Origin: an uncultured Chthoniobacterales bacterium
GTDB taxonomy: Bacteria > Verrucomicrobiota > Verrucomicrobiia > Chthoniobacterales > UBA10450
NCBI GenBank assembly: GCA_902805675.1
Contig: CADCTA010000043.1
Span: 1-52,454 of the forward strand
DNA: 52,454 bases
Reading direction: 5' to 3'
The translations under genes were made by a program, and so were the position numbers. Position 1 is the first letter of the stretch, and every line of letters starts with the position of its first letter. The notes beneath the pieces were generated by a model. The model searched no databases. It was given only the letters and a program-made list of their open reading frames with translations, and had not been told where the DNA came from. Shown here one piece after another: positions 15,987 through 24,048 of the stretch.

Positions 15987-17147
15987 ATGACGCGCGATCA
16001 CCTCACCTCGGCGGAGATCTCCGCCTACGCCGAGCGACGGCTGGACGCCGCCGAGACGCTCGCGGCCAGTGATCATTTCGCTGCGTGCGACGAGTGCCGC
16101 GCGCGATTGCTGCAGAGCGGCGAAGCTCCGGGCAACGCGGGAGCGGCCGTCCGCAGCGACGAGGTTACCTATGACGAGCTCGCGGCCTGGGTCGATGACG
16201 AGCTGGATCCGTTGAGGCGTCGCGAGATCGCGGCCGCCGCCGAGAGTTCGCCGCAACTCCGTGCCGAGCTGGCTGATCTCATCCGTTTTCGCAGCGAAAT
16301 GAACGCGCTGCCGGCGCGGGATCACGCCTCCGAACCGATGCCAGCGCGAACAAGGATGCCGTCGTTTTCACGTTGGGCGCTCGCGCTGGCTGCAGCGCTA
16401 GTGGTGGGCGGGGGAGCGATCTGGCGAGCGACGCTGCCGAAGCCCGCTGCCGCCGATTTCGTGAAAGTACGCGACGGCGGCCGGGTGATCGCGTTCGCAA
16501 CCGATGGGCGTTCGCCTGCGCTCGCGGCTCTGCCGGCCGCCATCACCGCAGAGCTCGCGCAGACGATCCGCAGCGGGCGCATCGAGCTCACTCCCGAGGT
16601 CGCGGCGATGATTGGGCAGACGGGAACGCTCGCGGGCCCCGGCGAAACGGAGACTGAATTTCGAGTGCTCGCGCCTGTCGGGACGGCGGTGCGGGAAGCG
16701 CGGCCACGTTTCCGCTGGGTCGCTGTGCCGACTGCTTCAGCCTACCAGATCAACGTCGTGGAGGAGACCAGCGGTGCGCTCATTCTAAGCGAGCAACTGC
16801 CGCCCACGACCACGGAATGGGAGCCGCCGCAGCCGCTACCTGCGGGTGAAGTGTACCAGTGGCAGGTGCAGGCGTTGCGCGACGGTGCGGTGATCGCGAA
16901 CAGCCCGAAACCACCCGAGCCCGAAGCGCGGTTCCAGATCCTGAGCGAAGCCAAAGTGGCAGAGCTCGAGGAGGCGAGGCGCGCATCGGATGGCTCCCAC
17001 CTTGTCATGGGCGTCGCGAATGCGCGCGCTGGGTTGGTCGACGAAGCGCTGCGGGAGTTCCGCCTGCTGAGCGAGCAGAATCCAGACGCTGAGCTGACCC
17101 GTCAGCTTCTCGCGCAGATCGAAGCGCAGCGACGGCCGCGCCGCTAG
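15987..17147 (+). CDS. Membrane zinc-finger (zf-HC2) anti-sigma factor with extracytoplasmic Fn3/TPR-like domain
   Basis: The product has 386 residues. The N-terminal cytoplasmic zinc-finger has the H-x3-C-x2-C pattern in DHFAACDECRARLL (H30, C34, C37), typical of anti-sigma factors that bind and hold a sigma factor. A single transmembrane helix (about 130-147, ALALAAALVVGGGAIW) leads outward to a beta-sandwich-like domain (about 225-320, RFRWVAVPTASAYQINVVEE, then YQWQVQALRDG). A short helical tail (about 335-383) resembles a TPR pair. The layout suggests that a signal sensed outside releases the sigma-like partner encoded just upstream. Its TAG stop overlaps by 4 bases (CTAG) the stop of the opposite CHAT gene. 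Confidence 0.88.
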   Translation: MTRDHLTSAEISAYAERRLDAAETLAASDHFAACDECRARLLQSGEAPGNAGAAVRSDEVTYDELAAWVDDELDPLRRREIAAAAESSPQLRAELADLIRFRSEMNALPARDHASEPMPARTRMPSFSRWALALAAALVVGGGAIWRATLPKPAAADFVKVRDGGRVIAFATDGRSPALAALPAAITAELAQTIRSGRIELTPEVAAMIGQTGTLAGPGETETEFRVLAPVGTAVREARPRFRWVAVPTASAYQINVVEETSGALILSEQLPPTTTEWEPPQPLPAGEVYQWQVQALRDGAVIANSPKPPEPEARFQILSEAKVAELEEARRASDGSHLVMGVANARAGLVDEALREFRLLSEQNPDAELTRQLLAQIEAQRRPRR

Positions 17148-19933
17148 AGCGCACCGCCGATGACCACAAACGGCGCCCAATAGAAGGGATGCCGGTAAGC
17201 GCGGTTCTTCCGCAGCTCCAGCGCAGCCTGCTGCATCGCGGTGGCGACGTTCGCCCCGCCGGCCAGTTGCTTGTGCAAGCCTAACGAGAGCTCCGTCATG
17301 CTGGCGCTGTCCACTTTCCACTGGCTCGCCACCACCGCGGGACAACGAGCAAGGAAGAACGCCCAGGTCATCCCGATGATTCCTTCGCCGGCATCTTCGC
17401 CACCGCGCGCGGTCTCGCACGCGGCGAGCACGGCGACCGACGCATTGATGCGCATCTCCATGATCTCGCGCGCTTCCAGTAACCCATCGTCACCTTCGCC
17501 TGGAGCGAGCCGGAGGTGCGATTGGAGCGGCGTGGCTGGATCGAAGACGCCATGGGCCGCGCAGTGGAGCACGTTCGATTCGCCGGCGCGGCGCTTCAGT
17601 GCGTGTTCGGTGGCAGCTTCCGCGGCGAGAACGACCGTCGCTTCCCTGCCGTAGATGCGCGGCAGCTCTGCCGCGAGCCGATCCGCTCCCGGTAGATCGG
17701 GAAACTCACTGCCCGAGTCGCTGCGTGCGGGATTGCTGATCACGAGCGTCTTCTTTTCGCGAGGACGGGCGGCGGCATTCATCTGCACCATGCTGCTGGC
17801 CGATGGCGCATAAGAGAGAGCGAAGCGATCGATGAGGAACCGGTTCTCGGTGTCGCGTAGAACTTGAAACGGCAGCTGCCACAAGCTGCCCGAGGGTGCG
17901 ACGACAAGGCGATTGCGATCCTGCAAACGCCGCTCGGCAGGTGCGATGAGCTTCCACAGTTTGGCCGCGATCTTTTCGTATCCGAGCTGTCTCGTCGCGA
18001 GAGCGGCTCGCAATTCTTCTACCTCACGCCGGAGCTCCAGCGCGGTGATCTCGATCGGGTGGATCTCCAGGCTCGGTGCGCCATTCTCGATCGTAAGGAC
18101 GGACACGAAAGTGCGAGCCGGCAAGACGAGGAACTCGAGGAACGCCGTCTCGCGATCGAGAAGATCGCGCGCGAGTTGATCCACCTCGGCGATGGGCGCG
18201 AGGGTATCTTGCGCGGCCACTCGGCTCGCGATCTGGTCGAGTTCAGCGCGCGCCGCATCGGCCGCGGTGCGTTGCTTCGTCGCCTCCGCCTCCGCCAGTC
18301 TCGCCCGCAGCGCCTCGAGCGGCTGCGTCTCTTCCGGCGGAGGAGCGGCGACGCGGCGGCGTTCCAGGGCGAGGGAATCCAGCAACACGCGCGCTTTCGC
18401 CTGCTGGATCCAATGGAACGCCTGGTGTGTGTCGCCGGCCGCGAGATGCAACTCCACGAGCGCGTGATAGGGCCGCAGCTTGTCTTCGAAGAACGTCTGG
18501 CGCTGAATGTCGCCGCCGGCGATTTGACGCCGGATCCGCTCGATCACCCGCACCGCGCTGGTGTAATGCTCGGTCGCGCGAGCGTTCGCGCCACTGCTGC
18601 GGTCGCGTTCCAAATCGCCGAGCAGCGTGAGAGCAGCCCATTCAAATTCTGGCTGCTGTGCGTCGCGCGCGAGCTTGAGCGCACGCTCGGCGGCACGCTG
18701 TGGCTCGTCGCTCGCATGCAGCGCGACCGCCAGCTGCGCCTCGGCGAGGTCGACGCCGGAGCCAAGTTTCTCCGCCTCCGCGAGCGCCTCAGTCAGCAGG
18801 TGCGCACCGGGTTCGCGATCGCCCAGGGCGATGAGCGCGAGGCCCAGCTCTCGCCGCGCCCCGACCCGTAAGCGCGCGAAGCCGATCTCCCCCGCGATCC
18901 GCAGACCCTCCTCCAGATATGGTCGCGCCTCCTGCGGGCGCGCCATTTTGCGAAGCTGGGTCCCCAGGTTGGCGCGCGTAATGGCGAGGCCTTTGGGTTC
19001 GCGCGTCTTCTCGGCTTCCGCGGCCGCAGCGCGATACGTGCGGAGCGCTTCCTCTTTGTCGCCCTGCGCCTCGTGGATGTTGCCGAGGTTCGTCAGCGAA
19101 ATCGCGCGCCCCTGATGATCATCCGCCGCGCGGAGCCCGAGGCTCGCTTTCCCGAAGTCGATCGCTTCACGGTACTCCGCCAGGTTCTGGTGGATGAGGG
19201 CGAGATTGTTGAGGATGCGCGCTTCGTTCTCCTTGTCACCGCTGCCGCGCGCGATGGCGAGTGCTTCCTCGTGAATGCGGATGGCGTCGCGCGGGCGGCC
19301 GAGCATGCGGGCGAGCGTGCCTTCGCGCAGCAGGAGCGTGAATCGCTGCCGCGGTGCCCAGTGTCCCCAGCCTAGTTCCCGGCTCTTCCGGAAAAGCTCA
19401 CCAGCCGCTGCGAGCTTGCCCTGATCCTGCAGGGCGGACCCGATATCGTTGAAGCAATACGCGGCTTCCCCTGGTTTGCCGAGCCGCTCGTAAAGCGACG
19501 CGGCTTCCTCCCAGTGCGCGATGGCCGCGTCGTAGGAGCTGGCGCGTTCCAGCGTGCTCGCATGACGTGTCAACGTCACCGCCAGCAGTAACTCGTCGCC
19601 GCGCGCCCGTGCCGCAGCGAGCAACCGCTGCGAGAAGGCTAGCATCTTCGGCCCGCCATGTTTCCTCCGGAGCTGCTCCAGGCCGATCCCGAGCGCCTCG
19701 AGCATGGCCGGCTCGGTAAGATCGACCTCGTCGAGCACCGTTGCGGGTTCCGCCGCGGCGAGCGCTTTCTCGATCGCCACATCTGCCGGCCGTCGCGCTG
19801 CGGGCTCGTTCGGTTGCGCGCACGCCGAAAATGCGAGCGACGCCTGCAGGATCACAATCGCCGCGGGCACGCAGAGCAGGCGTGGAATGGACTTCCGGGA
19901 TCGAGTTCTGGCGCGGCAGAGGGGGCTCATCAT
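17144..19933 (-). CDS. Exported TPR-CHAT protease-like lipoprotein
   Basis: The product has 929 residues from ATG 19933 (19930 also possible). The N-terminus contains IPRLLCVPAAIVILQASLAF then SAC, a lipoprotein-type signal. Residues of about 80-560 are tandem TPRs (for example AIRIHEEALAIARGSGDKEN, DEPQRAAERALKLARDAQQP). The C-terminal third (about 640-929) is a CHAT domain of the caspase/separase clan: the His motif HCAAHG (H794) and the Cys motif LAACETARGG (C839) are intact, and it ends HPFYWAPFVVIGGAL. CHAT proteins cleave or process partner proteins, and TPRs often restrain the protease until a ligand binds. Being next to a sigma/anti-sigma pair is recurrent for this architecture. Here it is convergent with them. 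The reading frame continues upstream to 20971, but that extension is antisense to the regulator and lacks domain character. Confidence 0.9.
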   Translation of the reverse strand: MMSPLCRARTRSRKSIPRLLCVPAAIVILQASLAFSACAQPNEPAARRPADVAIEKALAAAEPATVLDEVDLTEPAMLEALGIGLEQLRRKHGGPKMLAFSQRLLAAARARGDELLLAVTLTRHASTLERASSYDAAIAHWEEAASLYERLGKPGEAAYCFNDIGSALQDQGKLAAAGELFRKSRELGWGHWAPRQRFTLLLREGTLARMLGRPRDAIRIHEEALAIARGSGDKENEARILNNLALIHQNLAEYREAIDFGKASLGLRAADDHQGRAISLTNLGNIHEAQGDKEEALRTYRAAAAEAEKTREPKGLAITRANLGTQLRKMARPQEARPYLEEGLRIAGEIGFARLRVGARRELGLALIALGDREPGAHLLTEALAEAEKLGSGVDLAEAQLAVALHASDEPQRAAERALKLARDAQQPEFEWAALTLLGDLERDRSSGANARATEHYTSAVRVIERIRRQIAGGDIQRQTFFEDKLRPYHALVELHLAAGDTHQAFHWIQQAKARVLLDSLALERRRVAAPPPEETQPLEALRARLAEAEATKQRTAADAARAELDQIASRVAAQDTLAPIAEVDQLARDLLDRETAFLEFLVLPARTFVSVLTIENGAPSLEIHPIEITALELRREVEELRAALATRQLGYEKIAAKLWKLIAPAERRLQDRNRLVVAPSGSLWQLPFQVLRDTENRFLIDRFALSYAPSASSMVQMNAAARPREKKTLVISNPARSDSGSEFPDLPGADRLAAELPRIYGREATVVLAAEAATEHALKRRAGESNVLHCAAHGVFDPATPLQSHLRLAPGEGDDGLLEAREIMEMRINASVAVLAACETARGGEDAGEGIIGMTWAFFLARCPAVVASQWKVDSASMTELSLGLHKQLAGGANVATAMQQAALELRKNRAYRHPFYWAPFVVIGGAL

Positions 19934-20073
19934 GGGTGGGCGAACGCAGGGCGTGCGGATGCCGTTTGTAGGGGAGCGTTTTTCGCGTGTAAACCGGCAT
20001 CTGCTCGATCCCGCCGGCACGGCCAGGACTTGACGCGCGACAGCTCGGCAGGCGACGACCGCAAAAAAGTCAG

Positions 20074-20112
20074 AATTTCCGGTAATACGCGGCGCGGTTC
20101 CGCATCTTCTCC
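20074..20112 (+). promoter_or_regulatory. Shared leader motif, site 3 (TTCCGGTAATACGCGGCGCG)
   Basis: TTCCGGTAATACGCGGCGCG, followed by GTTCCGCATCTTCTCC, nearly repeats the string at 12431. It lies in the 312-base gap between the divergent CHAT and response-regulator genes, about 140-170 bases from either start. The rest of the gap holds site 4 and no gene I can support. Confidence 0.45.
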
Positions 20113-20173
20113 TTGAGAAGGCAACCCGCCATGCCGCTGCAATCATCCTCCGCCTCACCCGACGCGCGCTGCG

Positions 20174-20211
20174 CCGTAAATATCGTGAGCCAATCCGGCC
20201 AAATTTCCCGC
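20174..20211 (+). promoter_or_regulatory. Shared leader motif, site 4 (CGTAAATATCGTGAGCCAAT)
   Basis: CGTAAATATCGTGAGCCAAT followed by CCGGCCAAATTTCCCG matches site 1 (AAATACCGTGAGCC ... CCGAAAATCCCC) and lies about 40-70 bases before the response-regulator ATG. This placement suits a promoter-proximal binding site. Confidence 0.5.
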
Positions 20212-20245
20212 GTTTGTATTTAGACAAGGTGGGAGACCGGACAAA

Positions 20246-21064
20246 ATGAATACGCGCAGAGTCGAGCATCAGCCAGCGCCACGAATCGCGCACACGCAGC
20301 AATTGGCCAGCGGGCGCCGCGCACCGGCCGAGAACGCGACTGCTGCACCCATCGTGCTCCGGCCAGCGGTCGCTGAATGGGAACGCGAGGAGGAATCGGA
20401 TGCCGCCCTGCCGGTGCGGATCGTGGTCGTCGATGACCATCGCTTCATGCGGGAGATGATCAGCCGCATGCTTGGCCGGCAGCCCGAGCGCTACCACGTC
20501 GTGGCCGAAGCGCCCGATGCCACGAGCGCGATCGCAGCCTGCGAGCAGCATTCGCCCGACCTCCTGATTCTCGACATCAACCTGCCGGACATAAGCGGCA
20601 TCGAAGCCGTGCCGGAGATCCGCAAGGTCTCGCCGAGCACGCGCATCCTCCTTTGCACCGCCCTCGTGAGCGACGAGCGCGTGATCGATGCGTTGCGCTC
20701 CGGCGCGCAGGGGTTTGTGGAGAAGACGAACAGCTGGGACGACTTCGCGGAGGCGGTGGAGCGGGTCAGGCGCGGCGAAAACTATTTTTGCACGACGAGC
20801 AACGGGTGCACGCCTGAGGTGCGCGCTGCGAGCGCGAGCAGAGCCCGGCCGATGCCGCAGGTGCCGCTCAGCCCGCGCGAGCGAGAGGTGCTTACGCTCA
20901 TCGCCCAGGGGAGCACGACCAAGGAGATCGCGAGCCACCTCGGCGTCAGCTTTGGCACGGTGGATACGCACCGGACGAACCTGATGCGGAAGCTGAAGAT
21001 TCGGAATGTCGCGGGTCTGGTGGTGTACGCGTTTCGCGCCGGGCTGATCGACGCGCCGCAGTGA
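20246..21064 (+). CDS. NarL/FixJ-family response regulator
   Basis: The product has 272 residues. An unusually long N-terminal extension of about 55 residues (MNTRRVEHQPAPRIAHTQQL onward) is low in structure. The receiver domain (about 57-180) has the acidic pair D63-D64 in VVVDDHRFMR, the phospho-acceptor D110 in LLILDINLPD, T138 and K160. The C-terminal LuxR-type helix-turn-helix (about 206-270) reads LSPREREVLTLIAQGSTTKE and GVSFGTVDTHRTNLMRKL. No sensor histidine kinase is nearby, so it is an orphan here. A GGTGGGAG purine-rich stretch precedes the ATG. Its promoter region carries two copies of the motif also found before neighbouring secreted-protein genes, so autoregulation and control of those genes is a reasonable hypothesis. 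Confidence 0.93.
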   Translation: MNTRRVEHQPAPRIAHTQQLASGRRAPAENATAAPIVLRPAVAEWEREEESDAALPVRIVVVDDHRFMREMISRMLGRQPERYHVVAEAPDATSAIAACEQHSPDLLILDINLPDISGIEAVPEIRKVSPSTRILLCTALVSDERVIDALRSGAQGFVEKTNSWDDFAEAVERVRRGENYFCTTSNGCTPEVRAASASRARPMPQVPLSPREREVLTLIAQGSTTKEIASHLGVSFGTVDTHRTNLMRKLKIRNVAGLVVYAFRAGLIDAPQ

Positions 21065-21092
21065 AGCGGTAGGCAGAGCACCGGCGCCTCTC

Positions 21093-21152
21093 GTATTTAC
21101 GGGAGCCGAAAAATACAGGGTTTGCCCGAGTAGTCGGTCTTTACCGGAAATC
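21093..21152 (+). promoter_or_regulatory. Shared leader motif, site 5, before the PKD-protein gene
   Basis: GTATTTACGGGAGCCGAAAA then ATACAGGG, and 20 bases on TTTACCGGAAATCC, recall sites 1 and 4. Just downstream, TACAACTCTCTCAG resembles TACAACAGGGACGCTCAG found before the giant gene (23821). Both genes start about 75-230 bases further on within a CCACACC(C)ATG context. Confidence 0.4.
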
Positions 21153-21216
21153 CTACAACTCTCTCAGCCTGCACCGTCGTCAGGTTCAACCGCGCACAAG
21201 AAGCACCACCACACCC

Positions 21217-23517
21217 ATGTCATCCAAAAGCCTCGCTCTCATCACTGCATTGCTCGCACTCGCGTCACCGTGGGCGCAGGCGCAGCATTCATTTCCTCTC
21301 AACACCTTCGGCGGGTACATCAACGTGCCAACCGTTACGCCGCGCGGCACGGTGCTCCTGCATAACACAAATCCGCGACCGAGCGGCTCGCAGGCTTATG
21401 TCACCGGAGTCGGTTCCACGAGCATGCCTGCGCACGCTGCGGGAGACGTCCTGCAGTGGGCGATGCTGGCGCGTTCCACGAAGCCGACAGCAGCGACGTT
21501 GAACTTCGGCGTGCAGAGCGGAGGCGGCGACGAAAGCACGCTTTCCGTGCGCAACGAAATGGTTGCTCAGCCTGGCGCATTTACCTGGGTTGTTTCCACC
21601 GCGCGGGTTGTCAATGCAGCCAAGCCAGCACTGTACTTCTACATCCCAGGCGCGATCGGCCAGGAGGTCGAGCTTAAGGAGCTGATCCTCGGCACTCCAG
21701 CTACCGTCAGTGCATACGTGGCAGGGCATCCGGCGGGCAATCTCCTCCTGAACTCCAGCTTCGAGCTGCCGGAGTCCACCGTGCCGGCAGGCACGCCTTT
21801 GGTCGGGATCAACTACGGCGCTACCGCTGCGCGGAGCTGGTCCTTTGCCGACAACGGAGATCGAACGGTGCCGCATACCACACAGTTACTCGCCAGCACA
21901 TTGAGCGGTGGCGGAGAGCGGATGATGTATGTGAAGGCAGCCGGGAGCAGCGATGGGCTTTTCCAATATTTCCTCCCCAGCGCAGACGCGGGTGTGAGCG
22001 AAGCTACCGTGAGCGCATCAATCTACGTTGTCAGCGGCCAGGTGCGACTGCAGGCCGGGAGAGCTGGCGGCGTCTCGCACAGCGTGCCGACCACAGCCAC
22101 AGGGCAATGGCAGCACCTTCAGTTTAATACTGGCGGCAACTTCATCACTGGCGTGTTCGTTTATGCGGCCGCAGGCGGTGCCGAGTTCTACGTCGATAAC
22201 GTGTCAGTCACGGCAGATCGCGCCCCGATCGCGCAAGCCGGAACCGACAGGAGCGTGAACGAACTCGAAGCGGTGACGCTGAACGGTTCCGCCAGCAGCG
22301 ATCCAGATCACGATATCCTCACCTACTCGTGGAGCCAGATTGGCGACGATGTGCCGGTGACTCTTGCTGGAGCGAACACCGCGCGGCCCACATTCACCGC
22401 CCCGACAGTGGCGCCCGGCGGAGCGACGATCACATTCGAGCTCACCGTTACCGCGAATGGCAAGAGCAGCGTCGACACGGTCGACATCAACGTGGTGAAC
22501 CTGAACCATCCGCCTGTCGCTGACGCCGGGCCGGATCGCACGCTGGCGAGCAATTCCGCCGTGGCGGAAGGCTCGCCGGTCACGCTGAACGGCGCGGACA
22601 GCCACGACGTAGACGGCGATTCATTCACCTACGAGTGGGTGCAGGTCGATAACGGCGCGCCCGCGGTATCGCTGACAGGAGCCAATACTGCCAAGCCTAC
22701 GTTTACGGCTCCCGTAGTCGGCTCGAACGGCGCGCCGGGAGTGGTGACGACGCTCGAGTTTGAGCTTCGAGTTGCCGACGGCTTCCCATTCGATGTTCCC
22801 GCGCCGGGCTACTCCTTCGATAACGTGACGGATCGCGTGCTTGTGGAAGTAACCAACGTCAACAACCCACCGCAGGCTGCCGCGGGCGCGGACCAGACGG
22901 TTGGTGAAACGGGAATCGTCACCCTGGACGCGAGCGGGAGCACCGATCCCGATGGCGACATGCTCACCTACTCGTGGACACAGGTTAGCGGACCTGCAGT
23001 GACCCTGGCAGGAACGACGTTCACGGTGCCTTTTGTGCCCGCAGGAGGAGCCGACCTCGAGTTCGAGCTCACGGTCAGCGATGGTTACGGCGGTACGGCT
23101 TCCGATCGCATGACTGTGCACGCGCAGAACGTGAACGACCCGCCGCTCGCATCAGCGGCCCAGCCGACGAAAGCAGTGCTCTGGCCGGCAAACCATGGGC
23201 TGACGCTCGTCGGAATCACCGGTGTGACCGATCCCGAGGCGAATGCCACGATCACGATCACAGGCGTCACGCAGGATGAGCCGACGAACGGCCTTGGCGA
23301 CGGCGACACACCGGTCGACGCGACAATCAACCCTGACGGCACCGTGCTACTGCGCGGCGAACGTTCCGGTGCCGGCGATGGGCGAGTGTATCGCATCGCT
23401 TTCACTGCGACAGACATGGAGGGCTCGGCCTCTGGCGTCGTGAGCGTGACGGTTCCCAAAGGAAAGAAGACCGATGTAGCAGTTGATAGTGGGGAAGCGT
23501 TCGACTCAACGCGCTAG
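21217..23517 (+). CDS. Large secreted protein with PKD/Ig-like domains
   Basis: The product has 766 residues. The signal peptide is clear (MSSKSLALITALLALASPWA, cleavage after AQA). The N-terminal 330 residues include two beta-rich regions; one (residues about 175-325) resembles a carbohydrate-binding jelly-roll (NLLLNSSFELPESTVPAGTP ... GAEFYVDNVSV). Three PKD-like or cadherin-like domains follow (about 333-430, 433-550, 555-640), each starting like PIAQAGTDRSVNELEAVTLN and containing DPDGDMLTYSW. A last beta-domain has LWPANHGLTLVGITGVTDPE. No sorting signal such as PEP-CTERM is seen, and the C-terminus is a short polar tail. It is probably a cell-surface or secreted polysaccharide-binding protein. 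It lies between the response regulator and the giant protein gene on the same strand. Confidence 0.85.
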   Translation: MSSKSLALITALLALASPWAQAQHSFPLNTFGGYINVPTVTPRGTVLLHNTNPRPSGSQAYVTGVGSTSMPAHAAGDVLQWAMLARSTKPTAATLNFGVQSGGGDESTLSVRNEMVAQPGAFTWVVSTARVVNAAKPALYFYIPGAIGQEVELKELILGTPATVSAYVAGHPAGNLLLNSSFELPESTVPAGTPLVGINYGATAARSWSFADNGDRTVPHTTQLLASTLSGGGERMMYVKAAGSSDGLFQYFLPSADAGVSEATVSASIYVVSGQVRLQAGRAGGVSHSVPTTATGQWQHLQFNTGGNFITGVFVYAAAGGAEFYVDNVSVTADRAPIAQAGTDRSVNELEAVTLNGSASSDPDHDILTYSWSQIGDDVPVTLAGANTARPTFTAPTVAPGGATITFELTVTANGKSSVDTVDINVVNLNHPPVADAGPDRTLASNSAVAEGSPVTLNGADSHDVDGDSFTYEWVQVDNGAPAVSLTGANTAKPTFTAPVVGSNGAPGVVTTLEFELRVADGFPFDVPAPGYSFDNVTDRVLVEVTNVNNPPQAAAGADQTVGETGIVTLDASGSTDPDGDMLTYSWTQVSGPAVTLAGTTFTVPFVPAGGADLEFELTVSDGYGGTASDRMTVHAQNVNDPPLASAAQPTKAVLWPANHGLTLVGITGVTDPEANATITITGVTQDEPTNGLGDGDTPVDATINPDGTVLLRGERSGAGDGRVYRIAFTATDMEGSASGVVSVTVPKGKKTDVAVDSGEAFDSTR

Positions 23518-23774
23518 GTCTCGATTCCAGGTAGCCTTTGCAGCCGCGTCTCGGAAGGGGCGCGGCTGCGTTGCGTTACGGCGGATGGTGCGGGGGCGCC
23601 GCCGCGCGCCCCGACAGGAATGCACGGTGACGTGGCGCCGGCTCATGCGGTGACCGCGCGCAGCGGCCCCAGCAGTCGGCAGTGTCTATTCAATGATCGA
23701 CGGGCCCGAGGTCGACGCGACAAAGGCGCGATGCGCGTGCCCTACATTCACTCCCTACAGGATTCACCTGATCC

Positions 23775-23840
23775 GCAAAATACCGGCTTCTCGGGAATAC
23801 CGCGTTGGCGCGGCAGGTCGTACAACAGGGACGCTCAGTT
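23775..23840 (+). promoter_or_regulatory. Shared leader motif, site 6, before the giant-protein gene
   Basis: GCAAAATACCGGCTTCTCGG then GAATACCGCGTTGGCGCGGC contains two AATACCG cores 15 bases apart, followed by TACAACAGGGACGCTCAG. The region 23518-24048 otherwise contains no gene I can support with confidence. The giant gene starts 235 bases after the motif, which would make a long leader. Confidence 0.45.
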
Positions 23841-23868
23841 CCAACTAATCCCGCAGAAGAAAGAACCT

Positions 23869-24024
23869 ATGGCTACACGAATCATCGCGATCTCCGCACA
23901 AGTAGGTGAGCCGATCGGCACCTTTCTCCGGCGTCTACCTCTGATGCCGAATCATCTGCTCCCAAGCACCTGCCATCGGTTCGCCACAGGCGAGACGCAG
24001 TCGTTCAGCATCATCAGTCGTTAG
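23869..24024 (+). CDS. Possible 51-residue ORF in the leader of the giant gene
   Basis: ATG 23869 opens a 51-codon frame (MATRIIAISAQVGEPIGTFL ... SFSIISR) preceded by a purine-rich AGAAGAAAG about 6-8 bases upstream. It ends 24 bases before the giant gene start. It has no recognised domain, signal peptide or membrane segment. It may be a chance frame, a leader peptide or a relic; the evidence is the ribosome binding site and position only. Confidence 0.25.
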   Translation: MATRIIAISAQVGEPIGTFLRRLPLMPNHLLPSTCHRFATGETQSFSIISR

Positions 24025-24048
24025 GCTCCTCAACCTCAGCGCCACACC

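Noticed and set aside
19934..20971. Upstream extension of the CHAT gene to a 1275-residue frame
   Set aside because: The added sequence is antisense to the response regulator, lacks any domain and would bury the lipoprotein signal. The ATG at 19933 fits better.
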